A DNA stretch of 64,000 nucleotides from positions 169,425 through 233,424 of the forward strand of contig NMRA01000078.1 of the NCBI GenBank assembly GCA_002633005.1, given 5' to 3'. Below the pieces are notes generated by a model. The model saw only the letters and a program-made list of their open reading frames with translations. It was not told where the DNA came from and made no database searches. This document shows positions 43,476-56,600 of this stretch, piece after piece. Numbering within the stretch: the first letter of the stretch is position 1; each line of letters begins with the position of its first letter. The DNA is from Phoronis australis. Its lineage: Eukaryota; Phoronida; Phoronidae. A program made the translations under genes and the position numbers.

Positions 43476-44749
43476 TAAATGATATCTCACTAGTGAGATA
43501 ACTAAATGGGTTATTACATGGTTGTATTTGCCAATTGACGCTAATATTGTGGTATAAATGTTTTTATCATTTTGGAGGTCTATACCATAACTTTCATCAG
43601 ACAATGTTGAAATATTGTGGGGATTCACAGCAATTGTAGATGCCTTAAAAATGAAAACAATATTGGTGACATTTACAGAACCATAGCCTGTCACTGTCTT
43701 CTACCACCAACCATTGTTGTATCCAATTGTAAGCTGGACAGATGTAAATTGATACATAGTGTCATGTACGCGATACATTGTCATGAATGCACAACTTGTG
43801 CCTCCAGCCAGACAACCAGTCACTGTAAGGTTGAGGAGGAAGGAAATGTGATCACAAAAATAGGATTGAGGTGCATGAGAAGACATAGCGGTTGTGAAAA
43901 AAGAATTGTATTGAAAACACGCTTGTGGTTTGTGGAGGTGGGTGATGGTCTACCCTGATACATATTTACTGAGACTATGATCTGTGTTTGTTTATTACTG
44001 TTTCGTGAGTGCAGTTCACGTGTAGTTCAGTCAGTGCTAATCACTTGTCCAGCGCCAAGTGTGTTGTGTGCGTGGGTCCATTTTTGGTAAAAAGTCTTCT
44101 GGGGCTTCCGTTTTCAGAAGTGTGCGATAAGGTGGGAACAGAATGTGGTATTACTCGACCAGTAATTGCATTTGCTGCATTGAGCTTTGAACATGCCTGG
44201 GAGACCGTGATAAAAGCAATGACTCGTGCGAAAGTATGGGCATGTAATGGAAACGTGACAACATATAAGATGCAGAGTAAAAACAAAATCCATCCATCAG
44301 AAAATTGATTTTATGCTCAACGAAGCCTAAATTTTGAATTAACGTAGTGGCTGTAAAAAGTCAAACTAGTGTCTCCAAGTTCCATTCTATGGTCAAAGGA
44401 TTGCCAGTTTATGGCAAATAATTATAGTCAGTGCTTATTTTAGGCCCATTATTATGGACGAAACAGTCGTCCAGTTTTGACAGATATTGCCAGTGCGATT
44501 AGTAATTTTGAATTTGAAAAGAACATTTAATATCATGTTGAACTGAATTTACACATTTGTGCACCATTGTACTACCTGTAAAAATAATGCTGATTATGTT
44601 AAAAATTTAAATGTTCACAATGGTTATGGTAGTTACACAAATAGATATAGCAAATTATTATTGTTGTTATTATTATTATGGTAATGACTAGAAAGCATGG
44701 CATTGTCCAAACCATGAAATTACGGCTACAAAACATACTAGTTTAATTA

Positions 44750-45492
44750 GGGCTGTTCCAGCAAAATCTGTATGGGAGGGGGGAAGGCACTTTTATTTCG
44801 TACCCACCGCCCATATTTTTCATTTATTTCTCCGACCCATGACCCATAATTTTTTAAATTATTTTTGATAGATTAAAACATAAAATCCAACACTTGCAAA
44901 CAAATTGCCTCCAGGAGGACCTGTTAAGAACTTAGATGATTGACAGACAAGAACTAGTTGTCTTGTCCAATATTGTCAAAAACTAAAGTAGCCTGTGAGC
45001 AACACTTTTGGCAGCCACCAGGTGTCTCTGTTCACCATGTGTCTATAATTTCAATGAACCTTTTTTCAATTATAAGGATCTATGAATCTCAAACTGTCTC
45101 CACGAACTCTTTCATTGATACTTCTATGTCAAGTGAATATTGGAACTTGTTTATCTTACTCCTCATACTTTTCATTTAAAAATCATCAATTTTCTTATAT
45201 ATGTTAACACCAGTTAAGTGTTGCATAACTTTTCAATTCAATAGGACTGCAGAGGAGCAGTTGGCTCTATCAAGTTGCCCATGACTTGATTAATGGCTTA
45301 GTGCCACTCTGTTCAGTGGCAATATGGGCTTTTTTGTATTGGGATAAGTTAGGATATGTGCCAATTGCATTTTTTGAGTTTTAATGGCTGACCACCCATA
45401 ATTTGAGTTTTTTTCTGAAGACCAACACCCATGAATTTTTAGTTCTACTGCCGTCCCCCCCCCCTCCCACACGGATTTTACTGGAACAGCCC
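44750..45492. mobile_element. Harbinger-like MITE, copy 2 (743 bp)
   Basis: Same ends as the 42324 element (GGGCTGTTCCAGCAAAATCT inward; TTTTACTGGAACAGCCC at the right) and the same flanking TTA at 44747-44749 and 45493-45495. The inside shares ACCACCCATAATTTTT-type blocks with copy 1 but carries about 200 bp of extra sequence. Confidence 0.88.
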
Positions 45493-47152
45493 TTACAGAA
45501 TGTAATCTTTGACCAAGATATTGTACTTTGTTTGCATAAAATCTTTATGGTACATGCATTTAATTATCATAGTATGCAAACATATCATGTAACCAACCAA
45601 TATCTCATTGTCTTGTATTGATGGATGATATTAATTATTGTAATGCTCAGAAATCTTAATTGATTAGTACTTGGTTCCACCAGCTTGTTCATAATGTAGG
45701 TGTTCGTTTTTTCGTGTCGAAATTTTATTGATCTCAAAAACCATACGCAGCACCATCTTCAAAACTTTATTTTCATACGGCTCCGTGTCACTAGTGCGAT
45801 CACTGGTGTAGCGGAAACTCATTTCAATTTTGCGTTTGCCCCTCCCCCTCTCACGCTATGCCTGATGTACATTCCATTTTCATATTAGTTTGAGCTTTAT
45901 ATCATGAATGTCGAATTGATAAAGTTATGCTGTGTAATGATGCACATGTCTATTTCTAGTCACAAAATTAAAAATTTAATGTTGTGAATTGTACATTTGA
46001 GTTGTTTTTTTGGAAAATATATTTCAGTGCACGTACACAACATGTGCTTGGTCTACTTAATGTTGCAACCGAAACTTGCATAATACAAGGAATATTTTAT
46101 TGCAATTATTACAAAATTACCACAAAAACACAAATCAGCAGTAAATCGCATAGTACATGAACTTGTATGGACCAATGTTAAATAATCTTCTCAAACACCA
46201 ACATCGCAGAAGTTTTGCAATAGATTCAAGATTTCCAACTTTTTCTTGCCTAAGACAAGTGCATGTGCTGAACAAATGGAATCATTACAAATAACTAAAA
46301 TAAGGTTCAGGTAAAGTTCACATTAGCAACAATGACCAAGAAGATTAAATAGTGTTAATACCAGGGTCTCTTTCCTAGTAACAAACAACATTCCCATGGT
46401 AACAAGACAGTGACCCCAACCCCCATGAGCAAGTTTCTGTAGCACCATTCCTACATGTCCTAGGTTTTGGTCCTTTGTGCTACTTGGAATACAAAAAATG
46501 TGATTGGGTCCTTGCAGAAGAAATGCTTGAAATTATTACAGTCTAGTAGTTGTACAACGACGCATTGGAGCCGTGATGGCAACAGTAAAGCTTAAAGTGT
46601 AGAATTCTATGTCAGATTTGCACAAGTCTGATTTTTGCTTTACTCATACTAACAAAGTTCAGACTGATCTAGTTTGTGCATTCGGGCAGGGTAAAACCTC
46701 TACTTGCCAATTAAAGCGCAATATAGGAGATATTTGCAATTTTACTTTCCATTTTTTGCATTCAAGATACGTAACAAGAAATATTTTAATAGTAATTTAA
46801 ACTGTATCCCATAGCTGCTATTGGGCACCATTTTTGGGAAATTATGACCGCTTCCCATTCTAAGAATATTTGAAGCCTTTGAATTGTGATGAAAAAGGTC
46901 ACTTAGCTTTGTCTGAGTGAGATTTTAACACAAGTTGAACAAAATCTCTTGGTTCCATTCAATCCGCCTTATGCAAGTTCAACTAAACTACAAAAACGCT
47001 ACAATGTAAAAATGCGGAGTGTGCATAGTGATTCATTATATACTGCCAAGACTACATTTTGATCTTATCAATGAAGAACTGAACAACACAATTCGCACTA
47101 ATTCATGACAACAGGGCTTAGAAACATGCTAACAATATGGCTGTAAGTTTGT

Positions 47153-47158
47153 TTTATT
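47153..47158 (-). terminator. Candidate polyadenylation signal of the C3orf20-like gene
   Basis: AATAAA on the minus strand about 300 bases downstream of the stop codon. It is the first such hexamer I see at a plausible distance. Confidence 0.4.
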
Positions 47159-47452
47159 GCTCACCTAAAAACAATTGATTCTTCATTCTTTATAATTTAA
47201 CCCAAAGCACCATTAATGGTTATATGTGTCATGTGTTTACTACAACTGAGGTAACCATGATTGACAACCACCAGCCAGTGAAGTGGCTCCACCTGTTGCT
47301 CACTGTATGTAGCCTATGATCACTAACGTCTGGGTTGATAAATACACTCATCACAACCACCACGTATCAGTCACCTGGCTAGATCAATGTCTTCCCACTC
47401 TAATCAACAATGGTCATTTCCCAGGCAACGATGATCAATTGCAGACATGTGA

Positions 47453-47627
47453 CTATGAACGAGCACTCTCTACATGTCGGCCAAAGCTCCTTGACGACGG
47501 TCCGCCGCGATGACGGGAGGGAATGTTGTGTTCCGAGGGGTCATCAGGCTCTGCCTTCATCTTGCCCACATGGTGTGCACTCTGAGTCAACTTCAGATTG
47601 ACCATTCGTGCAATGGGAAGGCCGTTA
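47453..47627 (-). CDS. C3orf20-like: FAM194/C3orf20-like terminal exon w12
   Basis: Acceptor CTCTTCAG, stop TAG. NGLPIARMVNLKLTQSAHHV is followed by a basic, Ser/Pro-rich tail. The 3.1-kb intron before it makes the link a little less sure than the others. Confidence 0.75.
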
Positions 47628-50600
47628 CTGAAGAGGTGAAGAGAGAAAAATATAACTTATAACTGCGTGCACTGGAAAGAACTTCAAAAACAAAATATGG
47701 AAAATAGCACACCAACAAAGAACAGAGGCTTTAATTCGGTGCTCAGAAAAGTGAAAATTACAGAGCTTATTAAAATACGCTGCAACAAATTATATTTCAG
47801 AGATTGAAATGATATTTGCATGAAGTTAAATTAGCCAGAACAGAGTCTTTTATATTAACTGCATCGTTCAGTAGAAAAAATTAAAACTACAGAGCAGCAA
47901 AGATCTGACTAAATTCACACACAAGAATGAACATTTATTAAGAGTAGAAGAGATGAAGTCTAAGGAAGGCCTGTATGTTGGCTAACGACTCTCTGTAATG
48001 CAGAAGTAAAAAAATGCCGGTTAGTTAAGTGAAGTGTTACGAGACAAAAGGTAAATATGGTAATCTAACAGGTAAAGTTCTTTAAGTATATTGTAGAAGC
48101 CAGACTGTTTTCTAAATTATAAAGCAGTAGAATTAGATTGCAACAAAACAAAGCTCTGGTACAGCGTCTTGTTATAAACTGGGACATTCTAAAGGCAGCA
48201 TGCATCAACCCTTTGTAGTGTCGCACTGAGGAAAAAAGTCAGCTGCACACATGTATCACACGAGCTGAAAGACGCTCTTGTGCTATGAATGAGCTGGACT
48301 GCAGCAGATAAAGCTCCATTACATCATATGCCTCCAACATCAAGAAATCAATATTTCACTTTTCATGAAACACTCCAATACATTATAAATACACAAAATA
48401 TTACAGCCAAAATTCTCAGGTTTTGCACATTTTCCTTAAAAAATTCACAAGGAAAAGGATTTCAAATATTTTAACTTGACTATTTTTAATCAAAACTCGT
48501 GCTAAATTCAAAATAAGTTACACCAGATTATTAGATTTTTTTACAAATATGATGTACAGGCCAATTTTGATCCTTTTACAGAAATTGTAATTATGGTTTA
48601 GTCTAACATGTGAAATCAGAAAAATTGAGGGCAAAGTCTACACACTCACTATCTATGAACACGGGGCAGCTAGTGTTAACACTACTCAGCAGAGGGCGAA
48701 ACCATACACTCAACCAACTACAGTCAACTACAGCCAACGGGAGTCGCCACTGCAAGAAACCTCTTTGGAATGCCAACAAAGGTCAATACTACAGGACAGG
48801 TATAGTCAACAGAGAAGGCCATACTGCAACAGCATTAACCTTTAGACCGCAGACCCGATGTCCTGTTAGAGTCTAACAGGGTTATCAGTTGGAAACCAGT
48901 GGGAGTGTCTCTGAAGCAAAACGCACAAGACATTACATTTTGGAAAATAATTGTCCATGCATGGAATACTTATAGCTGCAGTGCACAGGCCTTGTAAAAA
49001 TGGTCTCAACCTCTGCCCTGCTCCAGATAGAGGAGATTTTTGGGCTTTGGGAATAACTAGTGATTAGTTGCCATTTTTCACAGTATTACGGTGCAATTTG
49101 AAGGGCTCATAATTTTATAGACCAAAAGGAACATGGTGGAAATTAGACTGGTCCTGTGATCAACCATCAGATGGAGCTAGTAGTGAGTAGTTTAAACTGT
49201 TACGATAACAATAAAATTTATAGTTTTGTAATCATGCATTTCACCGCACCAGAGTATATGCCACACCGATTTAAGTTGCAATGCCACTGGCAAATGATGA
49301 AATTTTACTATTCTCATAAACGCAAAGTAGCTACACCATCAGGCAATATAATCTGAAAAATTATTGGCTTTTGCAAAAACGCCTCAAACTGAGTGGAATG
49401 TTTCTAGACTGGAACTGAGCTTTGAAAAACTGCAAAAAAGACCAATACTGTCAATAGTTTTTGGTAAAAATTGGTGAGATATTACCACATTGGCCAAATA
49501 TTACAGCATGAGTTTCAAGGCAACAATTAGTTAAAAGTTGGGTACACATAAGGTCAACCATTCTAATGTTATTATTATCTTTCATGCTAAACACTTGAAA
49601 CCTGGTGCATGACTATGTATAATGCCACAGAAATGATATTAAGTGTATGTGTCCAGGGAATCTACAATGTGTCAGGGGAGGGCATGGTATCACGTACTGT
49701 ACCTGCTATAGTCCTGGTCAGGGAAACAGAGGACTCATGGCATTATAACATAAAGGCACGTCTTATTGCTACAAACACGCAACCAAACAGAATGGCATAA
49801 ACTGTCTGAAATTCCGGTAGTCTGTGGACTGTTTTCTACCAAGGTTATATCAAATAAGTGACCCCATTGAATTTTGACAACGTAACATTTGTAAAACCTA
49901 CTAATTTGTAATCCACTATTAATTCACTGTAACTTTGAGCCCATTTACACAATTTCCCATTTTACGACAGTTAAAAATTGTAACTTGATTTATCAGTGAC
50001 TGTAATGTAAAAATTATTACAAAATTCATTATAATGAATTTTAAGCAATTATAAGAGCACATTGTGTTTTTAAAGCAATGGAGCTTCTTATTTAACATTA
50101 CGCAATGCACAGCTTAAAATAAATAACTGTGACCACAGCATCTGGGCTTGGCTATCCAAAATGAATGAGGATAATAATCCAATTACCTTCTCAGCAAGGA
50201 CCATAAAACCTTGTTAATGTGCATTCACATGTCACCTGGGACAGTTCCATGAGTTAGAGCAGGGTTTACAAAGAACTACTCACTGACCTTGCACAAAATT
50301 TCAAAAGGCCTATTGAGTGTAAATGACACCCTTGATTTACAACCCTAATCAATATTCTTAGCCATTTTGCAGACTAGTTACCCCCTGCAAGTCCAAAATG
50401 AATTAGATGCAGGCTGAGATAGAGGTCCATGTTCTGTGTGTTAGTCAATGCTTGAAAGAAGCAGTCAGTAAAAGGGACACACAACACAGAGAGCTTTAGT
50501 AGCAAAATGTGATTCAAATTGCACTTCAATCTATATAGCTAGCGGAGTATGAATACATGGTAATACACTATTCAGTACCACATTAATTGGTTGATGTAAT

Positions 50601-53600
50601 TAAAATTGAGAATAAATGTTTAATACGAATTTGGTAGCAACAATATGTAATACATGTAGTTCGATTATTTCATCAGAAACTATGACTGCTATGATAAATA
50701 AAACGGGACAACTATTTGAACTTCGTTAAGCGCTGTGCATAACACAACAGGAAGTCACACACTGCCATACCTGTAATTGAAATCACAAGGCTGACTACGG
50801 CTGTCAGAACTATGTGAGTCTTGTATTTTTTCAGCCGGCACAAACGCCGACTCTAAGGTCATGCCAATGTGACCCTGGCTGGTGACGCCCCCTATCTGAC
50901 CTCCCCAAGCTGACCTTGGACCTTGGCGACCTTTCAGAGGACTGTAAAGAGGAAAAATTCAAACCCCCGATCTACAGACACATTGAAGAAATTTGTCAGG
51001 TGCACTTTTATGATGACAATTGTTATCATTATCATGATTATATTTATTATCAATAACATTTACTATTATAACAATTACTATTAAAATGATTTGAGAGCAA
51101 CACAAACTAGATATTAATAATTAGACACAAGGAAGAGTAGGTGCAAGAATATCAATTCCAATATTTTGCTATGAAAAGAAAAACGTACAAGACATGCACT
51201 CATTTAAAATTTTTCAACTTGTTTACAGTTATTACACACTGCACAAAACTTCAAAAAAATTCTGGCTTTTGATACGACAAATTTTGGAAAACCATACATA
51301 GCAATAATTTCACTTCATTTGTTACCATGGCAACATGTACCTGAACCTGAAGTCCCTGGGAAGGCTGTATCCGAGACTAGATTGCCGCCTACATTGCATC
51401 ATTTGCTTCTGGAAGTCTTTTCTAGCATTGCCATAGCCGTTGAAGATATGGTCACAGAATATCAGCTTACCAGCGCTATAAACCTGTGCGAATATGAAAA
51501 TTACAAATTGCAAAGTTTTGACAACTATCTGTACTGGGATTGCAACACAAACAATAATCTCTGACTACTAAAGCATAGACAAATATTAGTTGATTAGATT
51601 TCTTTGCTCGATTGCTGGCCCCAATTGCTAAGTAGATCCAGAACATCTGAAGTCTGCAGAGTTCAGTGTTCAAACCCCGTTTTACTATGAAACTTTTTGA
51701 CATGTATCACCACGCTAAAATCTCAATAAATTAGGAAAAAATTATTGCCAAATTTGCCATTATTCATTTTTCAAGAGCTTCTACTTTTGTTGTGAATGCC
51801 CAAAAATTTTCAAAACTTTGTTTGATGGAGTTGTGGTTCAAAACCTGAACATGGAAAATAATTTAATTTGGTGCTACGTATCTTTCTTGGAAAAATGGCG
51901 AAACTAAATTTCACTTGTCAGCCATATTGTATCCTAAATTGATGAGATTTTACCATATTTAGGTCACGTGATGTTACCATGTTAACTCTACATAATGAGG
52001 CAAATCAACTTACCAGAAACATCCCCGGCACCACATTGTGTCTACTCAACAACATGGGTTGTGAGTGGTGCGATTCAAAGGCCGCTGTAGCTATATCGTA
52101 TCTCAACAGTCTGAAAGGATCGCCCCTCGCCTGTAGACAAGGCCGAGTCCTGTTCCTATTCTTATCATTATACAGCTTCTCTATCATGTCCTCGCCACCA
52201 TGCGCTGTTGGGTACAACGAAGAGACGACACTTATTACCACCATCTGACGTTCTGGAGCCTGCTCCACAAATTCCTCAAACTCAATGTCTGTGATGTATG
52301 GTACAACGTGTCGGCTGCACCTACATGCCGGGCGCGACTCGCCAAGGAGTTCTCGACGCAGCGCAACGGGACAAGATCCCCGTGGTGGGGACCACGTACG
52401 TGTCGGCATGGCAAAGTTTGGAAGTGTGCTTTTATTGGACACCGCTGATGATCGCCTCTGAGATCGGGCAGTAGAGGGAGCTGGCGACCTAAAGAGAATG
52501 AGGAACATTGTAAACCAGTCTGGCATCTATACAATGTTTCAGTAACTAACCAGTTAAAACATACAGAACAACATGTCATTGATTTTTACAACAAATTTTA
52601 TTTTATCACTGAATAATTGTCTGGATAATGATTTGTGAACAAACTAGCTGTGCTTCCAACATTAAGACAAAAATATATTCAAAATTCCTAAAACGCAGAA
52701 ATTCAACTGCACATGAAGTTCAATAACACAAAATACCTCCATAATTTTGGCATGTCACAAAAGCAGTAAAATGCTAATCACAGGCAATAACACACATAAT
52801 TTTTCATGCAGTAGGTTCAACCATGTGGCTTGCGCATGTCTATTGCACCGCAGGACATCAGACCACCTTGCACTCCTTCTTAACACCATTCAGCAGAAGC
52901 ACATCACATACAAATTACCTGAACTTGGCGGACAACGGGGCCTTCTCAGACTGAGCATCGTCAAATTCAACTTGTTGTACGTTGTCATCAAACGTGACCC
53001 CAGGGGCAGGTTCAAACTCCACATCAGAAGCCCCCTGAGAGGCATCAGTGTAAAGGCGTCCTAGGAAACAAAACATATACTAAGTACTTAGCTGAAACAC
53101 AACCGTCATTTTATTAGTAATAAGATGGAAAGAAGGTCGAGTTTAAGTATTTAGTAAATAGCTGGAAACCACTTGGTTCACAGCTAAATGAGGAATGTCC
53201 CCAGATACCCACTTCTCTCAACCTTGAACCAAAGTTTAAGTCGATTGCTACAGAATTTTTCATTCCGGGCTGGGCTATTCAAAACCCACACGGGATAATA
53301 AAACAATCATCCTCTCAGCCAAGACAATAAACCCTTTGAGACCTCTGTAAACATATACAAGCCAACTAGAACAGTTGCATGACTATGAGCAGGGTTCATA
53401 AAGAACTACTTTCACTGGTCCTCCATCTCAATTTCAAAACGTCTAAAGTGTGTGAATGAAACTGATGATTTACAAATGCCAACAAGATTCTAAGTCACTA
53501 TGCTGACTAGTTACCCCTCCAAGCCCAAAACGTGATGTTGGCAATACACATGCTTGTGAGGGAAATTGGTGAGGATACTGTCACAAACCTATTCATAACT

Positions 53601-56600
53601 TGTCTCAAATCCTTAACTTTTACTTAGGCATCCCCAAAAATTTCTTTCCTCTGTTAAGTTGGACTCGTTTTTGGGTACTAAGACCATTGCAAGCCGAGAA
53701 CCAATAGAATTCAACCGAGATTGAGGGTGAAGCAATAGATCAAAAATTGCCAAAATACAATACGTACTTGATACTATGTTATATAAATCACACACTTGTT
53801 CATAAAAAGAATTGGCTGAAACTACAATAATAAAAGAAAAATAAATACAGGGCCATATATTCAGGAAAATTTTATTTCGATGCGCTCCAGGAAACTGAAC
53901 AGATGTGAGATTTTATTGAATTTTGCCATTGATAGTTTGTATATTTTGCCAACGCCATGCTGAGCTGTAGCCTACAAAATACAGATGACTAGGTCATTTC
54001 AAGACTTGCTCAAACATTGATGTTGGCAGGGTCTACCCATTTCCGTTTTAAGATTATTCATTCAAATAGTCCATTTATTTTGAATGATGTTTTCAAGGCA
54101 CTTTAAGAAATTAACTTGATGGACGGGTATACTTTTATGAATGGTCGACATATAGCATGTTTTCAACATGACCTACCTAGAAAATGGCAGAGATGAAAGT
54201 TTAGGTGAAGAGAGCAATATGCAAGACCTTTATTTTTAACAAGGATAACTAGGCTTTGAAATTCCTGGCAGGAGACTGAGTGCTCTTGCAATGCCATTTC
54301 ATTGTTTCCTACATACAAGCAGCTCAAATTCTTAACGCATGTTTTTACAAAAAATACTAAACAATGTCTAAATAGTTTTGAGTGCTAATCAATTTTTTAA
54401 ATTTTTTTCGATGATTGCTGACCAGAATAATTCCTATAAAATCTGTGACTGAAAATTGAAAGAAAAAAAGAACCATCCCAATTTGTCACAGACATGCTTT
54501 TTCCTGAGGATGTTTACCATAAAATCTGCAAGAGGTGTCGCACAAGCATGCTCATTTCAAAAATTAATGGACACGCCTTTTTACAAGCTACCCTTACACA
54601 GACTTTTAGCCATTATTTTTTATCCTTGTTGCTACAACACTGGTTTTAAATGGACTTGACATGTTTTGGTGTCATTTATTCAAACGCCATCATGAGAAGA
54701 GAGAATATAATGGCCACTTAGCTAGGTCCAGCAACAAGTAATGATCCACAGACACAGTCAGTTACAGGGAGTCACAATGAACTAGACCAACAATGACAAC
54801 CTGTGCTGTGCCAGTTGCCTATTGAGACTGGGCTTGCACCAACTGATGTGTGGAGCCTCACGAACTTCAAGCTCCTTTGTTGTTTCTGCCTGGTCTATTA
54901 TTGAAAAGTCATTGAAAGAACAAGATTTAATTATTGATATGACTATTTTTATCATAATTTTTATTTATAATTAAGCAGATGGCCTATACACACCAGGGAT
55001 GTAAAACCAAGGTTCAAGCCAAATTACAAGCTATCAGAGATGAAAATGTGATCAGCTTACGCCTGTAAAATTACTGGCAATTGGAAATATAAAGTTCACA
55101 AAACATTGTTTTCATTAAACAATGGGTATACAAAAATTTATACTGATTCTATCAAGGAGTTAAACCGAAATGCCTAGTCTATTTTGTACGGAATCAAAAA
55201 CAGAATTCCACAAGGAAATATTTTGCTGTCTTGCTCCTTAATAAAGAAAATTGTTTCCAAGTGTCAACTCAGTTTTAAAAAACCTGGAAAAGTCTGATGG
55301 ATTAACAACACATGCCTTAAGGCAAAACAGAGCATTTTATTTGAAAAACACTTTTTATGCATGATTTATTTCACTTCGTTTGGGATGTCGACTTGACCTA
55401 ATTAGTGGCTTTCAAGGAGAGCCTGTAACCACCAATTTTATTGAAGACTAGACTCGATAATGGACCAATCACATAGCCTGAAATAAAAATATTCAAAGCG
55501 TGGCACGCAATTCGTCAATTTTTGAGTTGAGTCTCGAGTGAAGTTTGACAGACACCGGCCCAGGACAGAAGCACATAGTTTTGTTTGATTAGGAAACTTT
55601 TGTAATTTGCAGGTAGAGCAAGTGAGACAGAATAAGCTCCAACGCATAACGCATATTTAGAACAAAAAATCTGAAAAGGCTTATTAACTATTTGCCTGTT
55701 ATTCACAAAAAATGCCATCAACAAAACAGCTAGTAACCACCACAGCAACAACTCTGAGTAGCTGATAGCAATAAAACTACAAAATATGACAAAAATCTAA
55801 TTTATTGAATTTTTTCAGTTCTTCAGTTAAACTGTCATTAAGTGGCCATTAAGTTGTATTAGCTGCAGTGACACCTAGCGTCACAAATTCCCGTGTGTTT
55901 TCCATTAAAATCTGATAAATCCCGGGAAGTGCCCAAGCCGCCATTACGGCCACTCAGCCAAGAAGAGATGTATTGCGGTCATCAGGTTGTTCACAATACC
56001 TGCTGGTGCTGACGGCGCCCTCCGCGAGACCGTGGGAACAGGTACGGCCGTGGATGGGGACTGGGGTACCACCTGCACCCCTCCAGGACTGGACTTGGCC
56101 GAGTTGATGTCTCGCACTGCCGCCTTGCCCTGCTTAATCCTCGGAGAGGTCATGCCAGTGGCGATACGATAATACTCCATCCATTGGTCGACTAACAACC
56201 TGCAGGAGTTAAACAATAGCACCATAAACTTTCACCAATTTTAAGACATTAAATTGCAGGAATGATTATACTTTCATTTTTTCACATACTAAAAGCAGAA
56301 ACAAATATCAGTCTTAGGATGCTGAACCATCAAACAATATTTTGGGAAATTGTGGCTGTTCACAACAATGTCAGATTCAGTCTTTGAAGAACGGAAAGAC
56401 CGGCAAAAGTTGGCAATTATATGTTTCTAAAATTGATGACATTTTACAGTTTTTTGGGTAATCTGTGAAACTACATCAAGAAGAACATTCAAAAAGATTA
56501 TGACACTCAGTGAACTAATATATCGATGAAAAAGACATCAAAGAACCTTTAAGTATTTCTATAGCTGTGACAGTGCATTCACTAATTTATGAATGACAGA

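Larger units (their letters stand above)
42131..47152. other. Convergent intergenic region bmb-C3orf20-like
   Basis: Holds both Harbinger-like MITEs, the SINE head and the hairpin at 43120. Between the MITEs are two plus-strand frames (43617-43958, cysteine/histidine-rich, and 44009-44308) that I cannot assign; they may be parts of an old mobile element. Confidence 0.6.

Noticed and set aside
52200-52448. 82-codon plus-strand frame
   Set aside because: Antisense to exon w9 of the C3orf20-like gene.
55987-56172. 61-codon plus-strand frame
   Set aside because: Antisense to exon w7 of the C3orf20-like gene, where the minus-strand reading continues in phase across junctions.
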